DNA of 7,562 bases from contig CAMYRF010000037.1 of NCBI GenBank assembly GCA_947296775.1, forward strand, positions 1 through 7,562. The letters are read 5' to 3'. Numbering within the stretch: position 1 is the first letter of the stretch; each line of letters opens with the position of its first letter. Positions 1 to 5,503 of the stretch are shown here, one piece after another. The notes under the pieces are model-generated. The model worked only from the letters and a program-made list of their open reading frames with translations, did no database searches and had not been told where the DNA came from. The position numbers and the translations under genes are program-made. Source of the DNA: an uncultured Mycoplasmatota bacterium (GTDB taxonomy: Bacteria > Bacillota_I > Bacilli_A > RF39 > UBA660).

Positions 1-83
1 CCCCCCCTTTTTTTTTCCACCCCCACCCCCCCATACCCCCTTGCCCTTAGTCTCGGGGGCGCGGAGATGTGTAAAACCCCACA
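1..83. other. Sequencing-adapter read-through at the contig end (not genomic)
   Basis: Bases 50-76 agree with the Illumina Nextera read-2 transposase adapter (GTCTCGTGGGCTCGG followed by AGATGTGTATAA) at 24 of 27 positions. The 8 bases before it (42-49, TGCCCTTA) occupy the i7 index slot. Bases 18-41 align without gaps to the P7 oligo, keeping CATAC at 32-36 and T at 41, with most other positions turned into C. Bases 1-17 read on the opposite strand as a run of A then G, the usual signature of reading off the end of a fragment. Composition is G/C-rich here and AT-rich everywhere else. The last seven adapter positions (77-83) do not match, so the exact junction near 84 is approximate. No gene should be called here. 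Confidence 0.9.
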
Positions 84-89
84 ATATAC

Positions 90-118
90 ACTATATCAAA
101 AAAAAAAAAAAAAAACAA
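90..118 (-). promoter_or_regulatory. Possible promoter with poly-T spacer, pointing off the left end
   Basis: On the minus strand TTGTTT (113-118) and TATAGT (90-95) are separated by exactly 17 nt, made of 15 T plus GA. The same pair lies upstream of the surface-protein gene at 6458-7453. Any gene driven from here would lie beyond the contig end. The downstream bases are adapter, so this copy has no visible target, and it could be an assembly echo of the right-hand copy. Confidence 0.35.
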
Positions 119-148
119 GGTAATATTTTGGATAGATATACCTTGTTT
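98..148 (-). terminator. Rho-independent terminator ending the recD2/small-ORF transcript
   Basis: On the minus strand a perfect 10-bp stem, AAACAAGGTA (139-148) with TACCTTGTTT (113-122), encloses a 16-nt loop and runs directly into 18 T (98-115; the last three overlap the stem). It lies 28 nt past the stop codon of the 50-codon gene and is the first strong terminator downstream of recD2. The T-run is unusually long for a terminator; its exact length is uncertain as for any homopolymer in an assembly. Confidence 0.85.
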
Positions 149-155
149 ATAGAAT

Positions 156-169
156 GTCTCGGCTGAGAC
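156..169. other. Small GC-rich hairpin after the 50-codon gene
   Basis: GTCTC (156-160) and GAGAC (165-169) form a perfect 5-bp stem with a 4-nt loop, 7 nt beyond the stop codon of the small gene. No T-run follows on either strand, so by itself it does not look like a terminator. It may protect the 3' end of the message, or act as a first hairpin ahead of the strong terminator at 98-148. Confidence 0.4.
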
Positions 170-175
170 TTATTT

Positions 176-328
176 TTACATCATATCTTCTAACGCTTCA
201 TTAGCTTTCTCTTTGGTTTGTCTGAAAGCTTTTGTTACGGCACATTTTACTGGCTCCTTATACTTCTGATAAGCTAGTGTCATCATGCCTCCTGCAGCCA
301 TTAATGCTACTGTTTTTATATTATTCAT
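176..328 (-). CDS. 50-residue membrane-associated small protein, unknown function
   Basis: This is a complete open frame of 50 codons, ATG at 328 and TAA at 178-176, preceded by a textbook ribosome site (AGGTGA, 4 nt from the ATG) of the same form as recD2 and mtaB. The protein begins MNNIKTVALMAAGGMMTLAY, a short hydrophobic stretch (about residues 6-20) rich in Gly, Ala and Met. A basic, probably helical segment follows (residues 21-42, many Lys/Arg, one Cys at 29), then an acidic tail ending EALEDMM. The hydrophobic part is short for a full transmembrane helix, so peripheral or amphipathic membrane association is possible. It sits 60 nt downstream of recD2 and ends just before the strong terminator, so it may be co-transcribed with recD2; no convincing separate promoter is seen. 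The family is not recognised. Context, start signal and clean stop make it likely to be real. Confidence 0.75.
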   Translation of the reverse strand: MNNIKTVALMAAGGMMTLAYQKYKEPVKCAVTKAFRQTKEKANEALEDMM

Positions 329-357
329 GTTATCACCTACTTGCTAGAAAAATGATG

Positions 358-373
358 GTATGAATTATCATAC
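358..373 (-). other. AT-rich hairpin between recD2 and the small gene
   Basis: GTATGA and TCATAC form a perfect 6-bp stem around a 4-nt loop. On the minus strand it is followed, after a few bases, by TTTTT (345-349). This is a poor terminator because the T-run is not adjacent to the stem. It could reduce read-through from recD2 into the small gene, or may be incidental in AT-rich DNA. Confidence 0.3.
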
Positions 374-388
374 ATTAATATACTTCCA

Positions 389-2605
389 TTAATTTCTAAA
401 TTTATACATTAATTTTTCTAAAAGTTTTGAATTTCTTAAATATTCGTTGTTGTTATAAACACTATCGGCAAATGGTTTTACTTCACCGATTAAGATCAAT
501 TTTTTCTTAGCTCTGGTGATTCCTGTATAAATTAATTTTCGATATAACATTCTTCTATATGATGATGAAACTGGCATAATAATCATTTCAAATTCACTTC
601 CTTGGCTTTTGTGGATACTGATTATAAAACCATGTTTTATTTTGTTAAAATCTTTTGGGGTGTATTTGACAATGTTACCATCGAAGTCTACATATATTTC
701 ATTTTTACCACTTTTACTGGTATTACCATATTTTATATATTTTATTACACCAATATCACCATTATATATATTATCATCTGGCATATTAACTAATTGAAGT
801 ATTTTATCGTTTTCTCTAAAGATAACATCGCCTGAGGTTATTTCTCTTTTGTTTATATCTTTTGGGTTAAAAACGCTTTGTAATTCTTTATTTAATAAAT
901 CAATTCCGTTTTCGCCTTTATACATTGGTGCGAGTAACTGGACTCTTTTATAATCATAACCTTTATCTATTATTTGTTTACATAAATTAGTTAGATTTTT
1001 CTTTATTGATGATGATGTGCATTTTAAAAATGTATAGTCGCTTTTTGTTTCTAAGAAACTTTCACTAAGTTCTCCTTCTTTTATTTCTCTTGCGAGTGTG
1101 GGAATATATGAATTTTCATCTTGTCTATATAAATGATCTAAATGAACAGTGTCTATGACTTCGCTTTCGATTAAATCTTTTAATACTTGTCCTGGTCCAA
1201 CACTTGGAAGCTGGTTATAGTAGCCAACGAGTATTAGTCTTATATCTCTGGTTAGCCCTTTAAATAGGCTATCAAAAAGAGCAATATCTATCATACTTAC
1301 TTCATCGATTATTATTAGTTTACAATCTGATTTATTTGTTTCGTTTACCATAAATTCATTTGTATCTTTATTCCATTTTAAGAATCTATGGATAGTAGAT
1401 GCTGGGAGAAGTGTTGATTCAGCCATTCTTTTACTAGCTCTTCCTGTTGGGGCTAGTAAAGCAAGTTCTTTAGTTAGTTCATCGTAGTTTAATTTGTTTA
1501 TGGCTGCATAGGCCTGTGTGATGGCTTTTATGATAGTTGTTTTTCCTGTTCCTGGGCCTCCAGTAATTATTAGAATATTATTTTCTAGAGCTTTTGTTAT
1601 TGCTTCTTTTTGTTTATCATTATATTCAATGTTGGTTTCTTTTTCCATTTGGGTAATTTTTTCTTTTAAATTTGGTATTTTTTTGGGCTCTTTGGTCGTT
1701 AGATTATATATTTTGTCGACTACATTTAATTCTGCTTTATATATGTCAGTTAAATAGTATGCATCATCTTCTATAATGATTTTTCTTTCTTGCTGTAACT
1801 GGTAAAAATAATTTTCAAAGTCCTCTATATTTATTAGTATACCTAGACTTCTATTTACAGCATTTATAATTATTTCTTTTGTTAGATAAACATCACCGTT
1901 TTGGTATGTTAGGTTATTCATTGTGTAAATTATTAGTGCTTTTACTCTTCGCTCATCTTCTAAGATTATACCTTTTCCTTTTGCAACTAAATCTACTTTT
2001 AGGAATGATATTTCAGGAACATCATCTATTAGTTTATAAATATTTTTATCAATTACATCTAATGTATAGGTTTTATATTGATTATAAATCAATAATGAGT
2101 CTTTCATTGAAAAACCTAATTCATTTAACTTAACGATTGTTTGATGGCTTTCTTCATATTTAGCTAGTATAGAGACGATTCTATTTGCTTTTTTTTGCGT
2201 TAATTTTGGAACTAGATTTAAGCATGATGGCTTTTTTAATATTTCTTCAAGGGCATTTTCACCTAATGTTTCAACTATTTGTTTAGCAATATTTTCACCT
2301 ATACCAGGAAATAAATCGCTTGATAAAAATTCTATGATGCCTTCTTTATCAGTTGGTTTTACTCTTTCGTATTCTGATACCCCAAATTGGAAACCATATC
2401 TTGGGTGAGTTACTTCTTCTCCATAAAATATATATGTATCGTCTTCGTTTAGTTCGTGAAAGTATCCAGTAAATGTTATAGTTTTATTTACGTAATATTC
2501 TAATTTTTCACTGTTAGTTTCACGTACTTTAAAAAGACCGATAACATATCCTTTATCGGAACTATATATACTTCTTCTGTAATTTCCTTTTATGTATGGT
2601 TTCAT
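389..2605 (-). CDS. recD2: RecD2-type (RecD/TraA family) ATP-dependent DNA helicase
   Basis: Cytoplasmic superfamily 1B helicase. RecD2 proteins unwind DNA 5'-3' in bacteria without RecBCD partnership and act in repair and replication-fork maintenance. The 738 residues carry the whole family order: N-terminal OB-like region (about 1-85), helix-hairpin-helix segment (LFPGIGENIAKQIVETLG, 98-115), Walker A GGPGTGKTT (349-357), APTGRASKRM (385-394), TIHRFLKW (404-411), Walker B IIIDEVSMID (431-440), motif III QLPSVGPG (465-472), LYRQ (492-495), and C-terminal motifs SIHKSQGSEFE (663-673) and YTGITRAKKK (693-702). Length is normal for the family. One oddity is Y462 (codon TAC at 1222-1220), where motif III normally reads VGDxxQLP. 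The start has AGGTGA 4 nt upstream, plus its own promoter overlapping the preceding terminator. The 50-codon gene follows 60 nt downstream. Confidence 0.95.
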   Translation of the reverse strand: MKPYIKGNYRRSIYSSDKGYVIGLFKVRETNSEKLEYYVNKTITFTGYFHELNEDDTYIFYGEEVTHPRYGFQFGVSEYERVKPTDKEGIIEFLSSDLFPGIGENIAKQIVETLGENALEEILKKPSCLNLVPKLTQKKANRIVSILAKYEESHQTIVKLNELGFSMKDSLLIYNQYKTYTLDVIDKNIYKLIDDVPEISFLKVDLVAKGKGIILEDERRVKALIIYTMNNLTYQNGDVYLTKEIIINAVNRSLGILINIEDFENYFYQLQQERKIIIEDDAYYLTDIYKAELNVVDKIYNLTTKEPKKIPNLKEKITQMEKETNIEYNDKQKEAITKALENNILIITGGPGTGKTTIIKAITQAYAAINKLNYDELTKELALLAPTGRASKRMAESTLLPASTIHRFLKWNKDTNEFMVNETNKSDCKLIIIDEVSMIDIALFDSLFKGLTRDIRLILVGYYNQLPSVGPGQVLKDLIESEVIDTVHLDHLYRQDENSYIPTLAREIKEGELSESFLETKSDYTFLKCTSSSIKKNLTNLCKQIIDKGYDYKRVQLLAPMYKGENGIDLLNKELQSVFNPKDINKREITSGDVIFRENDKILQLVNMPDDNIYNGDIGVIKYIKYGNTSKSGKNEIYVDFDGNIVKYTPKDFNKIKHGFIISIHKSQGSEFEMIIMPVSSSYRRMLYRKLIYTGITRAKKKLILIGEVKPFADSVYNNNEYLRNSKLLEKLMYKFRN

Positions 2606-2620
2606 AGTATCACCTATTTA

Positions 2621-2649
2621 ATTATAACAAAAAAAAGGCCTATTTTCTA
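2621..2649 (-). promoter_or_regulatory. Promoter of recD2, overlaid on the preceding terminator
   Basis: On the minus strand TAGAAA (2644-2649, 4 of 6 to TTGACA) and a perfect TATAAT (2621-2626) are separated by 17 nt. The -35 lies in the loop/stem of the upstream gene's terminator and its 8-T run is inside the spacer. The -10 is 15 nt before the recD2 ATG, leaving a leader of only a few bases ahead of the ribosome site AGGTGA. Confidence 0.6.
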
Positions 2650-2657
2650 GTGCCTTT
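2629..2657 (-). terminator. Rho-independent terminator after the 2675-3295 gene
   Basis: On the minus strand AAAGGC (2652-2657) pairs with GCCTTT (2634-2639), extended past a one-base bulge (2651) by CTA/TAG around a 5-nt loop. Eight T (2629-2636) follow directly. It begins 18 nt beyond the stop codon of the upstream gene and probably also ends read-through transcripts from mtaB. Confidence 0.85.
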
Positions 2658-2674
2658 CAAACATTTGTTTTATA

Positions 2675-3295
2675 TTATAATCTTCTACCCTGTGATGGTT
2701 GTTCAAGTCCAAGATTTTCCATGATTTCAGCATTAGCTTGTTCATCAAGAGCTTGTTTTGCTTGGATTTGTTCTGGTGTTAATCCAGCATTAAATTCTTC
2801 TTCAGTTGGCATTGGCTGTTCTAAAGATGGTTCTTCTGATAATTCCATATTATTTGAATAATGAATTGCAGCTACAGTGCCAGCAAAAGTAGCACCGACA
2901 ATAAGGGCTGTTCCAATTATTCTCATAGCGTATTGTTTTATTTTGATATTTTTAGCTTGATCTTTTATTTTTTGGTTTTTGGCTATTCTTTCTTCTAATT
3001 GTTTTCTTGCTATATATCTAGTATCATAGCCATATTCTTCTTCAGCTTTTTTATCGATTTCTGGAAGTTTATATTGACCTGCATGTTCTCCTCTTATACC
3101 ATGATTTTGGTTTATTAAATCAATATATTCGTCGGTTTTTTGTTTTATTTTTTGTTGACGTAAAGCAATGCTTTCTCTATACGCTTCTTTTCTTTGCTCT
3201 TCTTCTGTTAATACTGGTCTACTTGTTACATCTATATATTTATCTGGATCGCCATACACACGATTTGAAGTATTTTCATTATTGATGGTTGTCAC
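2675..3295 (-). CDS. Single-pass membrane protein of unknown function
   Basis: The family is not recognised. Read from GTG at 3295 it has 206 residues: a highly charged Lys/Glu-rich, probably helical region (about 28-122), one transmembrane helix (about 125-146, IIGTALIVGATFAGTVAAI) preceded by a lysine cluster, and an acidic Glu/Gln/Pro-rich tail ending PSQGRRL. The positive-inside rule puts the N-terminal part in the cytoplasm and the ~60-residue tail outside. The start is doubtful: the ribosome-site match GAGGGTGA (3299-3292) covers the GTG itself, while the in-frame ATC at 3286-3284 is 5 nt past it, the same spacing as neighbouring starts. Initiation there would give 203 residues. The gene has its own strong promoter at 3310-3339 and a terminator at 2629-2657. 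The frame is open throughout with normal composition, so it is very likely a real gene. Confidence 0.85.
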   Translation of the reverse strand: MTTINNENTSNRVYGDPDKYIDVTSRPVLTEEEQRKEAYRESIALRQQKIKQKTDEYIDLINQNHGIRGEHAGQYKLPEIDKKAEEEYGYDTRYIARKQLEERIAKNQKIKDQAKNIKIKQYAMRIIGTALIVGATFAGTVAAIHYSNNMELSEEPSLEQPMPTEEEFNAGLTPEQIQAKQALDEQANAEIMENLGLEQPSQGRRL

Positions 3296-3299
3296 CCTC
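3292..3299 (-). promoter_or_regulatory. Ribosome binding site that conflicts with the GTG start
   Basis: On the minus strand GAGGGTGA resembles the AGGTGA sites of the other genes. It includes the only upstream start candidate, GTG (3295-3293). The first in-frame codon at a usable distance is ATC (3286-3284, gap 5 nt). The first ATG nearby, 12 nt downstream of the site, is out of frame. Neighbouring genes have gaps of 3-6 nt. Confidence 0.55.
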
Positions 3300-3309
3300 T
3301 ACTGTTTAC

Positions 3310-3339
3310 ATTTTATCATGTGTTTATATCATTTGTCAA
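3310..3339 (-). promoter_or_regulatory. Strong sigma-A-type promoter for the 2675-3295 gene
   Basis: On the minus strand a perfect TTGACA (3334-3339) is followed after 18 nt by TAAAAT (3310-3315), with the extended -10 dinucleotide TG at 3318-3317. The -35 box overlaps the TGA stop of mtaB. A start about 7 nt past the -10 would leave only about 8 nt before the GTG at 3295 but about 17 nt before the ATC at 3286. Confidence 0.75.
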
Positions 3340-4610
3340 TTGTTTACATATATACAAATTTCACTTATTATATGTGGATAATCTATTTCTTTCGTTTTAA
3401 CTGTTACTGTTTTACCAATTAAGTCTTTTGTCCCTTTGGTTTTGATGAGTAAGTAATTTTCAGTATGACCAATTATATAGCCTTCTTTGTAGACTTCAGG
3501 AATAAAGTTCATTTTTTTATTTAGGTGTTTTTCCATATAGTTTTGTTCTAATTCTTTTGAAAGTTGTAGTAGTGTTTTTACTCTTTCTTTTTTTACATCG
3601 CCATTAATTTGATTTGACATTGTACTGGCTTTTGTTCCTTCTCTTTTTGAATAAGGGAACACGTGTATTTTTGTAAATCCAATGTCTTTGATGGTATTTA
3701 CACTTTCTTTAAACAATTCATCAGTTTCACCTGGAAAACCAACTATAACATCAGTAGTTATTGACATATCTGGTCTTATTTGCTTTATTTCTTTTATTTT
3801 GTTTTTGAAAGATTTTGTATCATATTTTCTATTCATTTTTCTTAGTATTTCATCGCTTCCGGCTTGCAGCGGAATATGCATGTGATTGGTTAATACTTTA
3901 TTATTTTTTATTACTTTGAGTACTTTATCATCTAGTTCAGTGGCTTCTACTGATGATATTCTAAGTCTTTCTAGGCCTTCTAATTTTGTTAAATCATTTA
4001 ATAAATCAGCAAAATCATAGTTATCATCGTGATAGTTCCCTGTATGAATTCCTGTGAGCACTATTTCTTTATGACCGTTTTTTATTAAATCTTTAGCTTC
4101 TTTTATTACTATTTCTTTCTTTTTGCAGCGAACGTGTCCTCTAACATATGGAATTATACAGTAAGCGCAGTAGTTGTCACAACCATCTTGGATTTTGATA
4201 TATGCTCTTGTTAAATCAAAATTATTAAGCTGCATATCTTCAAATTCCATTTCATTTATATTATAAAATTTTTCTATTTTTTTGTTTTTAAAATCATTTA
4301 TGTAATCTACAATTTTGCTTTTATCTTTATTGCCTAAGGCAATGTCTATTTCTAATTCTTCTAAGTTATCTTTTTTATTTTGGATCATACATCCAACAGC
4401 AACTATTATAGCGTCTTTATTATTTCTTTTAACATTTCTAATTAGTTTGCGTGATTTACTATCGGCTTGATTGGTTACTGTGCATGTGTTTATTATGCAA
4501 ACATCAGGGTTATCTGATGTTTGAAAGCCATGATTTTCTAGTAAATCTTTCATTACTTCGCTTTCATATTCATTAACTTTACAGCCTAAGGTATATATTT
4601 TATATGTCAT
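3336..4610 (-). CDS. mtaB: tRNA t6A37 methylthiotransferase MtaB
   Basis: Radical-SAM, two-cluster iron-sulfur enzyme that converts t6A to ms2t6A at position 37 of tRNAs reading ANN codons, improving decoding. The N-terminal methylthiotransferase domain has its three cluster cysteines in the expected settings: C10 (TLGCKVNEYE), C43 (NTCTVTNQAD) and C74 (VGCM). The radical-SAM CxxxCxxC is C144, C148 and C151 (QDGCDNYCAYCIIPYVRG). The last ~65 residues look like a short TRAM RNA-binding domain (FIPEVYKEGYIIGHTENYLL). The TLGCKVN and NTCTVT wording and CIIPYVRG favour MtaB over MiaB or RimO. At 424 residues it is slightly short for the family but complete. ATG at 4610 has AGGTGA 6 nt upstream. 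No separate promoter is obvious; only a hairpin with six T separates it from the gene at 4647-5366, so it may depend on read-through. Its stop is the only TGA among the complete genes. Confidence 0.95.
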   Translation of the reverse strand: MTYKIYTLGCKVNEYESEVMKDLLENHGFQTSDNPDVCIINTCTVTNQADSKSRKLIRNVKRNNKDAIIVAVGCMIQNKKDNLEELEIDIALGNKDKSKIVDYINDFKNKKIEKFYNINEMEFEDMQLNNFDLTRAYIKIQDGCDNYCAYCIIPYVRGHVRCKKKEIVIKEAKDLIKNGHKEIVLTGIHTGNYHDDNYDFADLLNDLTKLEGLERLRISSVEATELDDKVLKVIKNNKVLTNHMHIPLQAGSDEILRKMNRKYDTKSFKNKIKEIKQIRPDMSITTDVIVGFPGETDELFKESVNTIKDIGFTKIHVFPYSKREGTKASTMSNQINGDVKKERVKTLLQLSKELEQNYMEKHLNKKMNFIPEVYKEGYIIGHTENYLLIKTKGTKDLIGKTVTVKTKEIDYPHIISEICIYVNN

Positions 4611-4625
4611 ATTTTATCACCTTCC

Positions 4626-4650
4626 AAAAAATAAGCCTTATTCGGCTTAT
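4626..4650 (-). terminator. Terminator/attenuator-like hairpin between 4647-5366 and mtaB
   Basis: On the minus strand ATAAGCC (4644-4650) pairs perfectly with GGCTTAT (4631-4637) around a 6-nt loop; six T follow, the first of them in the stem (4626-4631). The TAA stop of the upstream gene is inside the stem, so a ribosome at the stop would cover it. The mtaB ribosome site (GAAGGTGA) begins right after the T-run. Since no promoter is evident for mtaB, partial read-through is likely. Confidence 0.7.
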
Positions 4651-5366
4651 AAATTGTTTCTAAATTCTTTTAATGAGTTTAAAAAATCCTTGTTTTTTTC
4701 ATCTTCATAATTTTGTTTAAGTTCATCATAAGCGTGTTTAGCGTTAACCTTTTCTTTTTGTTTATATTCAATTTTCTTTTTGTATTCTGCTTTTTTGGTA
4801 GCAATAGTATCTGGACTTTGAATACCAAAAATTGGTGAAATGATTTCTGAATTTTTGAATTTCTTTGGTTCTTTTTCTAATTCGTCAAGCATATCCATTT
4901 GAAGTTGAACATTTCCTATTGGTTCTTCTTTTATTTCTTGTCTTATTATTTCTTTGATTTCTTCTGTTGGTGCCTCTTCTACTTTTTCTTCTTTTATTTC
5001 GCTGGTCACGTTTGCTTTTTCTTTTTGTTTAAGTTCTGCTTGTCTGATTAATTCTTGATAACTAATAATAGCGTTTTCTTCTTGCATTCTTTCAAAATCT
5101 TCGATTTCATCTGGTTTTGGATTTTTTGCTTCTAGATCAGCACTCATTTGATTGAAAACTCTTTCAAGTTCTTCTTTGGCTTTCTTTTGTTCTTCGGTTA
5201 GTTCTACTGGAGTTTCTTTTGCTGTTTCATCTTCTTCAGAAATAAATTCTATTTTATTATTTTTATTGACGATATAAAAAATAATTATTCCAAGTATTAA
5301 CAACCCTAGAAAAGCTAAAGCAATTATAATTATATCTCTATCGGCAATTTCTAATAAAATATTCAT
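4647..5366 (-). CDS. N-terminally anchored acidic coiled-coil protein, unknown function
   Basis: The family is not recognised. From the ATG at 5366 it has 239 residues: one N-terminal transmembrane helix (about 11-33, very rich in Ile/Leu), then a long, strongly charged cytoplasm-like region dominated by Glu and Lys with probable coiled-coil stretches (about 56-116, 122-148 and 190-238). A less charged patch, NSEIISPIFGIQSPD (172-186), stands out and may be a binding motif. A longer frame opens at TTG 5381, but the ATG is preferred because GGGAGTGA ends 3 nt upstream of it and overlaps the codons that would be added. A promoter lies at 5415-5443; mtaB follows after a hairpin that includes this gene's stop codon. 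The layout (short anchor, long acidic helix) recalls membrane-tethered scaffold proteins, but nothing in the sequence assigns a role. Confidence 0.85.
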   Translation of the reverse strand: MNILLEIADRDIIIIALAFLGLLILGIIIFYIVNKNNKIEFISEEDETAKETPVELTEEQKKAKEELERVFNQMSADLEAKNPKPDEIEDFERMQEENAIISYQELIRQAELKQKEKANVTSEIKEEKVEEAPTEEIKEIIRQEIKEEPIGNVQLQMDMLDELEKEPKKFKNSEIISPIFGIQSPDTIATKKAEYKKKIEYKQKEKVNAKHAYDELKQNYEDEKNKDFLNSLKEFRNNL

Positions 5367-5414
5367 ATCTCTCACTCCCAATTTTAATACATCCTTTTTA
5401 GGGACACTATATAC

Positions 5415-5443
5415 AGTTTATCATATCTAAAAATAGTTTTCAA
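5415..5443 (-). promoter_or_regulatory. Promoter of the 4647-5366 gene
   Basis: On the minus strand TTGAAA (5438-5443) and TAAACT (5415-5420) are 17 nt apart, with an extended -10 TG at 5423-5422. A second TATAGTGT sequence, like the one in the terminator-promoter repeat, lies a few bases downstream but has no -35. The ~49 nt between -10 and ATG also contain a small CCT/AGG inverted repeat near 5393-5402. Confidence 0.5.
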
Positions 5444-5453
5444 AGGTTTTTGT

Positions 5454-5492
5454 AAAAAAAAGTTATATACATTAAAATTAGTATTATTACTT
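5454..5492 (-). terminator. Weak A/T-rich terminator after the ApbE-like gene
   Basis: On the minus strand an imperfect stem pairs 5481-5492 (AAGTAATAATAC) with 5460-5470, interrupted by one mismatch and one bulge. Eight T (5454-5461) follow. The stem has almost no G/C, so termination may be incomplete. It lies just after the stop codon of the 5504-6379 gene. Confidence 0.45.
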
Positions 5493-5503
5493 TACAATTT
5501 TAT

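Larger units (their letters stand above)
85..149 (-). repeat. Terminator-promoter repeat, left copy
   Basis: This is a direct repeat of 7466-7530. Bases 85-124 are identical to 7466-7505 over 40 nt: TATACACTATATC, 18 A, then CAAGGTAAT. The remaining ~25 nt (the other hairpin arm) match with a few substitutions and one indel. On the minus strand the order is hairpin, 18 T, GATATAGTGTATA. The outer end abuts adapter sequence, so it is unknown whether the similarity would continue, or whether the outer 40 nt were joined here from the other copy during assembly. Confidence 0.85.

Noticed and set aside
1..83. G/C-rich segment as a promoter, origin or horizontally acquired piece
   Set aside because: It is explained base by base by adapter, index and run-off sequence.
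602..797. Open frames on the plus strand inside recD2
   Set aside because: They are antisense shadows of a well-defined helicase gene, lack ribosome sites, and encode low-complexity Phe/Ile/Tyr strings.
1518..2133. Further plus-strand frames inside recD2
   Set aside because: They overlap conserved helicase codons in antisense and have no start signals.
3336..3338. Mycoplasma-type code with TGA as tryptophan
   Set aside because: The Trp codons read here are TGG, all frames close well under the standard code, and MtaB ends at its expected length at this TGA.
3340..3360. Terminator between mtaB and the 2675-3295 gene
   Set aside because: No stable stem followed by T-run is present in the short gap; only the downstream promoter is supported.
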